From: Robertmurraya massiliosenegalensis JC6
GTDB lineage: Bacteria; Bacillota; Bacilli; Bacillales; Cytobacillaceae
Direction: 5' to 3'
Length of the DNA stretch: 64,000 bases
Assembly (NCBI RefSeq): GCF_000311725.1
Contig: NZ_HE978517.1
Coordinates: 94,532 to 158,531 of the forward strand
Shown here: positions 36,526-44,777 of the stretch, one piece after another
Numbering within the stretch: the stretch's first letter is position 1
How the letters are laid out: each line of letters starts with the position of its first letter
The notes under the pieces: model-generated
What the model saw: the letters and a program-made list of their open reading frames with translations, nothing else
Told to the model about the DNA's origin: nothing
The model's database searches: none
Position numbers and translations under genes: made by a program

Positions 36526-36555
36526 AAGGGAGTATTCCAATAGAGAATCTCCCTT
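36526..36555 (+). terminator. Hairpin after the GyrI-like gene
   Basis: AAGGGAG...CTCCCTT stem with an extra ATTC/GAAT pairing region, in the gap downstream of the plus-strand gene. The T-run is weak. Confidence 0.45.
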
Positions 36556-36656
36556 GTTACAATTTGTACTTATTTGATTCTTCCCTAAGTTTGTTCCTAA
36601 GTTTATTCCACAACACGTTAAAAATAATTCTTCCATTTTGCAATATTCTATATGAT

Positions 36657-37274
36657 TCAATCAAAATATACCGGTTCATGAGGGTTATGGAGAAACTTGA
36701 AGGCCCATTTGATTTGAGATTCTGTATTTCGTTCAACAGATAATCTGGGTAATTCTTCTTCAGAGAAAAACTCTACTTCGCTTGTTTCGATTCCTTTCGT
36801 TGCTTCTCCACCTACAATTTCACATTGGATAAAAATTTTATAAATGTGATACGGGGATGGTGGATGTGGATGACACTTTTTATCTAGTACTCCTAAAAGC
36901 TTAACGGCTCTTACAACAAAACCCGCTTCTTCTTTGACTTCTTTAACAGCAACTTCACTCGGAGAAAGACCAATATCTCCCCACCCACCTGGTAATGCCC
37001 AAGCGCCATCGCTCTTTTCCTTAACCAATAAAATTTTGCTGTCTTTAAACACAACAGCTCGTATATCAACCTTTGGTGTGGCATATCCCGTTTCATTGGC
37101 AAACAGATCGCGAATAAGCCTTTGATTCACTTCTGTATGTTGAGACATAATTTCAATGCTCATCTCACGAATCATTTCAAATCGTTCCACATCATAAACA
37201 TCTTTTGAGTATGTTAGTCCCGCTTGCGCAATCGCTTGTAGTTGTTTCGCCCATTCGAGCCATTTTATGTCCAT
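36657..37274 (-). CDS. Nudix hydrolase with N-terminal helical domain
   Basis: Nudix hydrolase of about 205 residues, like YjhB-type ADP-ribose pyrophosphatases: a ~65-residue N-terminal helical domain, then the Nudix fold. The Nudix box reads GGWGDIGLSPSEVAVKEVKEEAGF; the usual Arg of REUXEE is Lys, a conservative change. The start at 37274 is set by GGGAGG 6 bases upstream. The substrate is inferred to be a nucleoside-diphosphate derivative. Confidence 0.82.
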   Translation of the reverse strand: MDIKWLEWAKQLQAIAQAGLTYSKDVYDVERFEMIREMSIEIMSQHTEVNQRLIRDLFANETGYATPKVDIRAVVFKDSKILLVKEKSDGAWALPGGWGDIGLSPSEVAVKEVKEEAGFVVRAVKLLGVLDKKCHPHPPSPYHIYKIFIQCEIVGGEATKGIETSEVEFFSEEELPRLSVERNTESQIKWAFKFLHNPHEPVYFD

Positions 37275-37290
37275 AATCATCCTCCCACTT

Positions 37291-38007
37291 TTAATTCAGT
37301 GCTACTTCCTCCATTGTTAGCCACTCGATTACATCTTTTGATATCTCCATACCCGCTTTTTGGTGAAGTAATATAGAAGCTTGATTCGTATGACTAATTT
37401 GAGAATATGGAACTCGATTGTTTCCTAAAAAGTGTTGGATGATGAAGTCCATGAGCATAAGTCCATATCCTTTTCTTTTGTGTTTTTCAACAACTGCCAG
37501 TAAGCCTATCGAACCTTCATCGTGAATTCCAATAAACCCAATCACTTCATCATTTAAAAATCCACCAAAAAGAGTACCTTCTTTAAGACGTTGGATCACG
37601 TATGAATAATCATTTGTAGGATAAAATGTTTTTACTAAAGGAATGTCATTTTCACAAAGAAGTCTTATCTTTAATACGGGATTTGAATTAGCTGTAGAAT
37701 CCTCTTTTAAAAAGGCTGCCTGATAATATGTATCTCTATGAATTAAGCGATATTTCTCCTGAACATAAGATTTAGCCCAACTTTGAAATACTTCACATTC
37801 TCTTATTTCTTCAATATCTTGTAACACTCTCTCATAATCCTCCAAACTGTCACAGCTAATCATATGGGTCTCACTCGGGACATCAAACAATACAACACCG
37901 TGAATATCTGATCGTATAATATTTGCATGATGTTGTTTAATGCTTTCTATCATATTAATGTGATGAAGAACATTTTTATTTAAATACCCAAGCGCCATCG
38001 TTTCCAT
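37291..38007 (-). CDS. Two-part GNAT-family acetyltransferase
   Basis: Protein of about 238 residues. The C-terminal GNAT domain has IGLLAVVEKHKRKGYGLMLMDFIIQHFL (acetyl-CoA loop) and HTNQASILLHQKAGMEIS. The N-terminal half (about residues 1-110) resembles the extra domain found in some GNAT proteins. The ATG at 38007 is chosen because AAAGGAGGGG lies upstream; the reading from 38046 would run through the relic of an upstream gene. Substrate unknown. Confidence 0.75.
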   Translation of the reverse strand: METMALGYLNKNVLHHINMIESIKQHHANIIRSDIHGVVLFDVPSETHMISCDSLEDYERVLQDIEEIRECEVFQSWAKSYVQEKYRLIHRDTYYQAAFLKEDSTANSNPVLKIRLLCENDIPLVKTFYPTNDYSYVIQRLKEGTLFGGFLNDEVIGFIGIHDEGSIGLLAVVEKHKRKGYGLMLMDFIIQHFLGNNRVPYSQISHTNQASILLHQKAGMEISKDVIEWLTMEEVALN

Positions 38008-38032
38008 TTTTGGATTCCCCTCCTTTCGGTAT

Positions 38033-38290
38033 TTAAATATTTTCATAAATCTCTATCAAAGTCCCAGCTGGATCCCTAAAATGAGCTACCTTAATCCCCC
38101 AATCCTTTTGTTCAGTGGGTAACGTGATAAATCTGCTCTTACCTTTTAAAGCTCGATAGCTTTCCTATTCTAGTGTGGGTAAATTCCATTGCAAAGCCTC
38201 CCTCAAATTGTAACAAGCATTCATTTATTACTTCCACAAAAAATAGCGTTAATCCTTCTTGGATTAGCTCTATCTGATCATCTAATGTAA
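38033..38290 (-). pseudogene. Relic of a VOC (glyoxalase/bleomycin-resistance) gene
   Basis: On the minus strand the C-terminal part reads FITLPTEQKDWG, then IKVAHFRDPAGTLIEIYENI and stop, a clear VOC C-terminal metal-binding region (DPAG, EIYE). Upstream an in-frame TAG and a change of frame separate it from a possible N-terminal part near 38200-38290 (TLFFVEVINECL, FEGGFAMEF). No complete reading frame remains. The relic overlaps the ribosome-binding site of the GNAT gene. Confidence 0.65.
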
Positions 38291-38306
38291 TTAGACATTA
38301 ATGTTT

Positions 38307-39506
38307 TTAATTCAAGTTCGCTTTGTTCATCTTTACTCGATTAGATGCCCCCTCTGCTTGCTTCTTCCAAAACATTGTCATCACAATTCCAATTACTAAT
38401 ATGACAGTAGCAAAGTAATAAGGATAGTTAATATCGATATCAAACAATATTCCCCCGATGATTGGTCCACTAATATTCGCTAAACTGGTAAACATAGAAT
38501 TCATCCCACCGACAAAGCCTTGTTCGTTCCCAGCAATATTGGAAAGATAAGAAGTCACGGCAGGCCGGAATAAATCAAAGCCGACAAAGACAATAAATGT
38601 AACAAGCAAAATAGAGAAATAGGAGTGAACAACCGTCATGAGAAAGACAAGTACTGCCGATAAAATTAAACTATAGCGAATTAACTTAATCTCACCCCAA
38701 ATTCGTGTGAGTTTATCAAATAATACGACCTGTGCAATCGCTCCAAAAATGGCACCACCTGTAATCACAATGGCGATATCAGATGGTTTAAACTGAAATT
38801 TATGATCAACAAATAGACTAAAAAACGATTCAAACGCCGCTAAACCAAAGGAAGCGATAAAAATTAATATAAACGCAAGGAAATATTTTGGAGCCAAAAT
38901 ACGTTGCAAACCAAAACGACTATTTGAGGGTTCTTCAGTCTGTTCCTCCGTACGATTCGGTTCAGATAATAATATAATGGATAGGATAGCAGCTGTAGTT
39001 CCTAGACCTCCTGCAAAAAAGAATGGCACCCTTGTTCCGAACTCTGCTAAGAATCCACCAATACCCGGTCCAATAATAAATCCTGTACTAATTGCTGCCG
39101 ACATATAGCCAAGAGCTTTCGGACGAGTATCTGTATTCGTAATATCTGCAATAAATGCTGTAACCGCAGGCATGATAAATGCTGCACTAATTCCGCCTAG
39201 AATGCGCGAAATAAATAACACTTCAATTTCTTTTCCAAGTCCAAATAGCAATTCTGAACTACCAAAAATAAACAAGCCGATGACAATCATAATTTTCCGA
39301 CCAAATCTATCGGTAGCTTTGCCTGCAAATGGAGAAACAATTAATTGCGCGATAGCAAAGGCTGCTGTTAAATAACCAACCGTTGTCCCTGTAATTCCCA
39401 ATTCATTCATCAAGGTTGGTAAAACAGGGATAACGAGACCAATTCCTAAAAAGGCAATAAATAGATTCATTAATAATAATCCCAAAGTCACTTTATAACT
39501 TTTCAT
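38307..39506 (-). CDS. blt: Multidrug MFS efflux pump, Blt/Bmr-like
   Basis: Drug:proton antiporter of 399 residues with twelve helices. The sequence follows B. subtilis Blt/Bmr closely: FLGIGLVIPVLPTLMNELG near the N-terminus, motif A GKATDRFGRKIM, SRILGGISAAFIMPAVTAFIADIT, and motif C GYMSAAISTGFIIGPGIGGFLAE. It is divergent from a MerR-family regulator with a GyrI-like effector domain, as blt is from bltR. A MerR-type promoter lies between them. Confidence 0.88.
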   Translation of the reverse strand: MKSYKVTLGLLLMNLFIAFLGIGLVIPVLPTLMNELGITGTTVGYLTAAFAIAQLIVSPFAGKATDRFGRKIMIVIGLFIFGSSELLFGLGKEIEVLFISRILGGISAAFIMPAVTAFIADITNTDTRPKALGYMSAAISTGFIIGPGIGGFLAEFGTRVPFFFAGGLGTTAAILSIILLSEPNRTEEQTEEPSNSRFGLQRILAPKYFLAFILIFIASFGLAAFESFFSLFVDHKFQFKPSDIAIVITGGAIFGAIAQVVLFDKLTRIWGEIKLIRYSLILSAVLVFLMTVVHSYFSILLVTFIVFVGFDLFRPAVTSYLSNIAGNEQGFVGGMNSMFTSLANISGPIIGGILFDIDINYPYYFATVILVIGIVMTMFWKKQAEGASNRVKMNKANLN

Positions 39507-39545
39507 GTTGATCTGTGCTCCTAATTTTTCATATTTACTCTTTTC

Positions 39546-39576
39546 ATCCTAATGTATATAGTAACTATATAGTCAA
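39546..39576 (-). promoter_or_regulatory. MerR-type promoter and operator of the Blt-like gene
   Basis: On the minus strand TTGACT (39571-39576) and TAGGAT (39546-39551) are 19 bases apart, the over-long spacing that MerR-family activators correct by untwisting DNA. The spacer and -35 edge carry a perfect palindrome TATATAGT-A-ACTATATA (39555-39571). The divergent MerR-family gene begins 16 bases away. Confidence 0.8.
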
Positions 39577-39591
39577 GGAGGGGACATGTAC

Positions 39592-40428
39592 ATGAATAAA
39601 AAAAATGGAAAATATTTAACGACAGGAGAATTTGCACAACTTTGCAAAATAAACAAACAGACCCTCTTTTATTACGACCAGATTGGGCTTTTTTCTCCTC
39701 AATTTAAAAATGATAAAGGGTACCGGTTTTACTCCATTCACCAAATTGAACTTTTCTTCGTCATCGATTTATTAAAGGAACTTGGTATGTCTTTAGACGA
39801 CATTCAACAATACACTCAGAATAAATCACCTGAGACTTTTTTATCAATGATGTACCAAAAAAAAGATGATATCGTCAAAAAACGACAAGAGATCGAGATG
39901 AAGGAGAAAATCATTGATGCGAAAATCAAGCTAATGAAAGAGGCTTCACAACTTGATTTCACGCAAATTACACTTGAACACTTACCAAGTATGACTCTTT
40001 ATTTAAGTGAAAAAATTGAGAATATGGCTGACGAAGGATTTGTTGAGGCTATTTCAGATTTTATCGATGAATTATACATTTCTCACTTAGATACAGGATA
40101 TCCCATCGGAGTTTTAACAAAGCGTGAGCAATTACTCAAAGGGGAATTCTCTCATTATAGCTATTTATATATGGAACAGCCCCATCCAAAGGAAGGGTAT
40201 CCGTATTTTCAAACCGTTGAAGGAAATTATCTTATCGGCTACCACATCGGGGATGAAAAAACGATCCATTATGCATATAAACGACTATTTTCCGAAATGG
40301 ATCGGTTGCATTTAGAATTGGGCAGTTACGCCCTCGAAGAATATATTTATGATACGGTTGTAAAAAATGATAAGAAACATTATGTTACTAAAATTATGAT
40401 TCATGTCCTGTTTTCTAAAGAAAAATGA
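39592..40428 (+). CDS. bltR: MerR-family regulator with effector-binding domain, BltR-like
   Basis: Regulator of about 278 residues. The N-terminal MerR helix-turn-helix is LTTGEFAQLCKINKQTLFYYDQIGLFSPQFKNDKGYRFYSIHQIE, followed by a long coiled helix (about residues 80-120) and a C-terminal GyrI-like drug-binding domain. It should bind the palindrome in the blt promoter and activate the pump in the presence of drug. The ATG at 39592 is favoured over 39586 since AGGAGG is 9 bases upstream. Confidence 0.85.
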   Translation: MNKKNGKYLTTGEFAQLCKINKQTLFYYDQIGLFSPQFKNDKGYRFYSIHQIELFFVIDLLKELGMSLDDIQQYTQNKSPETFLSMMYQKKDDIVKKRQEIEMKEKIIDAKIKLMKEASQLDFTQITLEHLPSMTLYLSEKIENMADEGFVEAISDFIDELYISHLDTGYPIGVLTKREQLLKGEFSHYSYLYMEQPHPKEGYPYFQTVEGNYLIGYHIGDEKTIHYAYKRLFSEMDRLHLELGSYALEEYIYDTVVKNDKKHYVTKIMIHVLFSKEK

Positions 40429-40610
40429 TAACCAAACTGTGAATTTATAGAAATAACTTCTGTTAGGAGTTATTCCATTTGTTAACAGCCTTGAAACAAC
40501 AGCTTTTTGGAGCACATTACATATATAAAGTCTTACACTATGCCCCTACTCCAAGGAAATAAGAAATCAGTCTGTATTCATAAGATTTGAAAAGTTAGAT
40601 TGGGAGAGCG

Positions 40611-40644
40611 AAAAAAAGACTGAATCCTGATTGGATCCAGTCTA
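40611..40644 (-). terminator. Terminator of the RsgA-like gene
   Basis: On the minus strand the stem GACTGGATCC / GGATTCAGTC (one mismatch region) is followed by TTTTTTT. Confidence 0.85.
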
Positions 40645-40650
40645 AGCTAG

Positions 40651-41736
40651 CTATCTACGCTTTTTCTTTTTTTGTTCTTTTAGAAACTTTTTTGCACTTT
40701 TCATGCCGCCCATTTCTTTAAACATCTCATTTAGCTTTTCTCTTTCTATCATCCTAGAATTCAAGCCTTCATACTTTGTTTCCTTTATTAATTTTCGATA
40801 ACTTTCTAATCTTTCGAAGGACAAACTTCCATCCTTAATGGCCATCTGAACGGCACACTTAGGTTCATTCGTGTGAGAACAGTCATTGAATTTACACTCC
40901 GTTGCCAATTCTTCAATATCTGCAAACGATTTTGATAAATCAGCACTTATGATCCCAAGTTCACGCATACCGGGAGTATCAATCACAACACCAGAATCGG
41001 GGAGCATGATTAGCTCTCTTCTTGTCGTAGTATGTCTCCCTTTATCATCGTTTCTAGTTTCACTTGTATCTAATACATTTTGACCAAGAAAACGATTAAT
41101 TAAAGTTGATTTTCCAACACCAGATGAACCAATAAAGGCAACAGTCTGTCCATTTGAAAAATATCCCTTTAATGATTGATACCCACCATCAGAAACACTT
41201 GAAGTAACATAGACCTCTACACCGATAGCTATAGATGATACTTCATTAAGTCTTTGCTCGATTTCCGTACAGAGATCCGATTTTGTCAAGACAATTACTG
41301 GAACCGCTCCGCTATCCCAAGCGATAGAAAGATAGCGTTCTAGTCTACGAAGATTAAAATCGTTATTTAGTGACATACAAATAAACACGGTATCAATGTT
41401 TGTTGCGATCACTTGCAAATCTTCCTTTGAACCAGCTACTTTTCTTGCAAAAACGCTTTTCCGTGTTAACACATGATGAATGATCCCGTTTCCTTCGGAT
41501 GTATCCGTACGGTCAACCATGACAAAGTCACCAACAGCAGGAAATTCAGAAAAACCGTTTACATTATAATGAAATTTTCCAGTTATCTCAGCTTTAATCT
41601 CACCATTTTCTGTGATTACCTTATATGCATTTTTATATTGAGACGAAACCCGACCAATGTAGAGATTTATATATTGTTTAGACTCCTGAATAAATCGATC
41701 AGTAAGTCCTAAATTTTTCAAATTAATATGATTCAT
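40651..41736 (-). CDS. rsgA: RsgA/YjeQ-family circularly permuted ribosome-assembly GTPase
   Basis: GTPase of about 361 residues acting late in 30S ribosomal subunit maturation. An N-terminal OB-fold (YNVNGFSEFPAVGDFVMVDRT region) precedes a permuted GTPase domain: G4 LTKSD, then G1 GSSGVGKSTLIN, G2/G3 with DTPGMRELG. A C-terminal zinc motif CKFNDCSHTNEPKC follows. The start at 41736 has AGGAGG 8 bases upstream. The length (longer than CpgA of B. subtilis, about 298) and the basic KKKKRR tail suggest a second, accessory RsgA-type protein. A short leader ORF precedes it. Confidence 0.85.
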   Translation of the reverse strand: MNHINLKNLGLTDRFIQESKQYINLYIGRVSSQYKNAYKVITENGEIKAEITGKFHYNVNGFSEFPAVGDFVMVDRTDTSEGNGIIHHVLTRKSVFARKVAGSKEDLQVIATNIDTVFICMSLNNDFNLRRLERYLSIAWDSGAVPVIVLTKSDLCTEIEQRLNEVSSIAIGVEVYVTSSVSDGGYQSLKGYFSNGQTVAFIGSSGVGKSTLINRFLGQNVLDTSETRNDDKGRHTTTRRELIMLPDSGVVIDTPGMRELGIISADLSKSFADIEELATECKFNDCSHTNEPKCAVQMAIKDGSLSFERLESYRKLIKETKYEGLNSRMIEREKLNEMFKEMGGMKSAKKFLKEQKKKKRR

Positions 41737-41790
41737 TTTCATTTCCTCCTAAAGTTTAGATGCAACTTTTGGGAGGTGCTATGCTTAAAT

Positions 41791-41847
41791 TTATTTTGCA
41801 CATACCTCCCCATTTGGTACAATCTCCAAGTTTTGCTTGTTAAACAT
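41791..41847 (-). CDS. Candidate 18-residue leader peptide of the RsgA-like gene
   Basis: ATG at 41847 follows AAAGGAG and encodes MFNKQNLEIVPNGEVCAK and a stop, 54 bases before the GTPase start. Codons for the end of the peptide contain GGGAGGT (41814-41820), which can pair with ACCTCCC (41771-41777). ACCTCCC can alternatively pair with the AGGAGG ribosome-binding site of the GTPase. Such mutually exclusive pairing is typical of leader-peptide translation control. It is inferred from sequence only. Confidence 0.5.
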   Translation of the reverse strand: MFNKQNLEIVPNGEVCAK

Positions 41848-41897
41848 AAACCAACATCTCCTTTCATACTTTCTAAAGCTTACTATAGCATAAGATT

Positions 41898-41942
41898 CAA
41901 ACAATGGAGATGATAAACAAGACCCTATCTCCATTGTTTATA
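41898..41942. terminator. Long perfect inverted repeat between MFS gene and RsgA leader
   Basis: A perfect stem of about 14 bp, arms (C)AAACAATGGAGAT and ATCTCCATTGTTT, with a 15-base loop. On the minus strand the following sequence is only moderately T-rich (TTTGAATCTT), so it could be the terminator of the upstream MFS gene or part of the RsgA leader. Confidence 0.55.
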
Positions 41943-41979
41943 GAATTTTGTGTTCTATACAACAATCCTTATCCGATTT

Positions 41980-43269
41980 TTACGATTGAGTCATTTCCGC
42001 TGCCCTTTCTTTACGTGACCAGATCACGACTGGTATGAGGGCTAAGGATAAAATCCCACCAGCTAATGACAATACTTGATAACTTGAGCCTGCAACGACC
42101 ATTCCAGAAAGGGCACCACCTGAAGCCCCTGATAGAGCAATTAAAACATCTACTGCACCTTGGGTTTTTGCCCGTGTCGAAGGATTCGTTGAATCTATAA
42201 TCAAAGCCGTTCCACTGATTAAGCCAAAATTCCACCCTAGGCCAAGTAAAGAAAGGGCAAGAATGAGAAGAATCATAGAATCACCTGGTGCAAGCGCTGC
42301 AACAAGACCTGATAAAAGCAATGTTGCCCCAGAAGCAATAGCCATCGTTATACGCCTAAGCTTATCAACTAGAACTCCCGTCACCAATGAAGGAAGATAC
42401 ATGGCTCCTATATGAAATCCAATCACAAGTCCGACGGCGCCCAACCCATGGCCATGATCACTCATATGTACTGGTGTCATCGTCATTATTGCAACCATGA
42501 CAATATGTGTAAGTACCATAATCGTAGCACCGACGATAACACCTCTTTTGTTCTCCTCTTGATTCGTAGTTCCTGACATTCCTTTTTCATTCTGCGTTTG
42601 TTTGGCTGCTTCGATTGTTCTTGCGATTAGCAATGGATCAGGACGAAGTAATATCAAAAAGACAAGACCGGCCAGGATAAATGCTGCTGCCGATAAAATA
42701 AAAGGACCTGCCAAGGAAGGAACTCCAATTGAAAGAGCAAAATCTCCCATCACATTTACTAAATTTGGGCCTGCAACTGCACCAAATGTTGTCGACACCA
42801 ACGCTATACTTACAGCTGTTGCCCTTTGCTTAGACTTTGCTAAATCCGTTCCAGCATATCGCGCTTGTAAATTCGTCGCAGTCCCAGCACCATAAATGAA
42901 TAGGGATGCAAATAAAAGAAACGGATTATTGAATACCGCAGAAAACACTACTCCAATCGCTCCAAGACCACCAATTATAAAGCCTGTCGCGAGACCTGTA
43001 CGACGACCAAAATGTTGAGAAAGTCTTCCTACAAATAATGCTGCTCCTGCCGATCCTAACGTAAACAAAGCAACTGGTAGACCAGCAACCGCATCTGTCC
43101 CAAGCATCTCTTGCGCCAACAAGGCCCCGACCGTTATACCAGCAGCTAATCCAGCTCCACCAAATATTTGCGAAATCACAACGATGATTAACGTACGTTT
43201 ATACAGTTTTTTGATTTTCTCAGGGTGCTCTATATAAGTTTGAGACACATCTTTGGATTCACTAGACAC
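41980..43269 (-). CDS. MFS transporter (12-helix, DHA1-like)
   Basis: Major facilitator of 429 residues. Twelve helices; motif A GRLSQHFGRRTGLATGF near residue 80; a cytoplasmic loop near residues 220-250; duplicated LVDKLRRITMAIASG in the C-terminal half. It follows the ArsR-rhodanese gene by 16 bases and is probably in the same operon, so its substrate may be linked to sulfur, cyanide or redox-active toxicants; this is inference. Confidence 0.75.
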   Translation of the reverse strand: MSSESKDVSQTYIEHPEKIKKLYKRTLIIVVISQIFGGAGLAAGITVGALLAQEMLGTDAVAGLPVALFTLGSAGAALFVGRLSQHFGRRTGLATGFIIGGLGAIGVVFSAVFNNPFLLFASLFIYGAGTATNLQARYAGTDLAKSKQRATAVSIALVSTTFGAVAGPNLVNVMGDFALSIGVPSLAGPFILSAAAFILAGLVFLILLRPDPLLIARTIEAAKQTQNEKGMSGTTNQEENKRGVIVGATIMVLTHIVMVAIMTMTPVHMSDHGHGLGAVGLVIGFHIGAMYLPSLVTGVLVDKLRRITMAIASGATLLLSGLVAALAPGDSMILLILALSLLGLGWNFGLISGTALIIDSTNPSTRAKTQGAVDVLIALSGASGGALSGMVVAGSSYQVLSLAGGILSLALIPVVIWSRKERAAEMTQS

Positions 43270-43285
43270 GTTAACACCTCCCCTA

Positions 43286-43957
43286 TTAATCTTTTATTAT
43301 CCTTAATTGGCTCTCAAATTGATTCCAATCATGGACACTTTTTTCAAACCGAAAAGCATTCAAGCCGTGAGCCTTCAATAGTTCAACTGCTTCTACAGAC
43401 ATCAAGCAGTAAGGTCCTCTGCAATAAGCAACCACATCACAGTTTGACGGTAAAGAAGCTAATTTTTCTTTCAAATCTTCCATTGGCATTGAAATGGCTC
43501 CGGGAATATGTGCTACGTCATATTCTTCTTTCGGACGAACATCTAACAGTAAAACTTCACCATTCTCCATCCGTTCCTTAAGAGCTTCAAGAGAAATTCC
43601 ATCCATACCAAGGTTAGCATTTAAAAACTCTTGCTTTATTTGCTGTACCTCTACAAACTGTTTTTCTGACAATGTATGTAAGGATGCTAAAAAGTCCGAA
43701 ATAGCGGTGTCCGCTAATTCATAGATCACATAATTCCCCTGCTTCTGGAACTTTACCAATCGAGAATTTGAAAGGGTTTGTAAGTGTTGAGACACGTTCG
43801 CCACTGACATCGTAGTTGCTTTTGATAAAGCTTCCACAGATTTTGGCCCTTGAGATAAAATATCGAGAATTTCTAACCTTTTTGGACTAGAAAGACTTTT
43901 ACCTATTCTTGCAAATTCTTGATACAATAAATCCTTTAAAGTCCTCTCGTTCTGCAT
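43286..43957 (-). CDS. ArsR-type regulator fused to a rhodanese domain
   Basis: Protein of about 223 residues. An ArsR-like winged helix (SPKRLEILDILSQGPKSVEALSKATTMSVANVSQHLQTLSNSRLVKFQKQGNYVIY) is joined to a C-terminal rhodanese domain (about residues 120-215) with LLDVRPKEEYDVAHIPGAISMPMEDL and the active-site loop YCRGPYCLMS. The two cysteines suggest persulfide or thiol sensing. The ATG at 43957 has GGTGGG upstream. It heads an operon with an MFS transporter. Confidence 0.85.
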   Translation of the reverse strand: MQNERTLKDLLYQEFARIGKSLSSPKRLEILDILSQGPKSVEALSKATTMSVANVSQHLQTLSNSRLVKFQKQGNYVIYELADTAISDFLASLHTLSEKQFVEVQQIKQEFLNANLGMDGISLEALKERMENGEVLLLDVRPKEEYDVAHIPGAISMPMEDLKEKLASLPSNCDVVAYCRGPYCLMSVEAVELLKAHGLNAFRFEKSVHDWNQFESQLRIIKD

Positions 43958-44080
43958 ATTACCCACCAATCATTCAAGTGTTTTATTGAATAGTTGAATT
44001 ATATTCCAACAACCATTATTTGTCAAAAAACTACTCTTCTTACAAGAGCTACTACATAGAGAAACTAAGTCCTTGTTTCC

Positions 44081-44128
44081 AAAAAAAATAATCCGAAGAT
44101 TGTACTGAGCTGTACATCTTCAGATTAA
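44081..44128 (-). terminator. Terminator of the GntR-regulated ABC locus
   Basis: On the minus strand AATCTGAAGATGTAC pairs with GTACAATCTTCGGATT (small mismatches), followed by TTTTTTTT. Confidence 0.8.
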
Positions 44129-44159
44129 GAACTGATAAATTCGACATAAATTCAGGCTC

Positions 44160-44777
44160 CTAAAATACTTTCCTCTGATAAATCGTCGTGCTAACTCCCC
44201 ATGAAGCAGCATACAGTACGATGATCAGGAGAGCTGTTCCACTGTATAGTACTGGTACGGATAAACTCACAATAAAATCAGTTATTGCTGTTAAGTGTTC
44301 AGCTAAAAACGTTGCAATCGTGGGTCCAACTGCAGTTAATACGAGAAAACTAATAATTAAGACGGTAGTAATATAGCCTGGTTTAAGAATATAAAATAAC
44401 GGAAAGCTAAACGCTGCAAACATTAAAAACAAACCGCTGCCAATGGCCATATCTGTCATTGTAAAAGATTTATTGAAAAGAAATAAGGTAAGACTTGTCA
44501 ATCCACAAGCACTTATCATATACACGATCGCACCAAGGTAGCGTGATGCAATAATTTCTGTACGTGTATAGGGCAAGGAATTTAATAATATATTGGACTC
44601 TGCTTTTTCATCGTAAGCATATGCGTTGAAAGGAATAAAAATGCTTGCGACAAGAAATGTTAGTGCAGGATGTTTATCCATCATGATAAATACTAAAATA
44701 AAAGGGATAAAGAATAATAGTTGTTTTTTCTGTAGGATGAGATCACGCTTAATTAAGTTAAACACGATATACGCCAC
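44160..44777 (-). CDS. ABC-2 type permease of a GntR-regulated transporter
   Basis: Membrane protein of 205 residues with six predicted helices; the short ABC-2 permease type found next to YtrA/YhcF-like regulators. DKHPALTFLVASIFIPFNAYAYDEKAESNILLNSLPYTRTEIIASRYLG is typical of this group. It overlaps the end of the ATPase reading frame. Because the ATPase gene is broken, the transporter may not work. Confidence 0.75.
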   Translation of the reverse strand: MAYIVFNLIKRDLILQKKQLLFFIPFILVFIMMDKHPALTFLVASIFIPFNAYAYDEKAESNILLNSLPYTRTEIIASRYLGAIVYMISACGLTSLTLFLFNKSFTMTDMAIGSGLFLMFAAFSFPLFYILKPGYITTVLIISFLVLTAVGPTIATFLAEHLTAITDFIVSLSVPVLYSGTALLIIVLYAASWGVSTTIYQRKVF

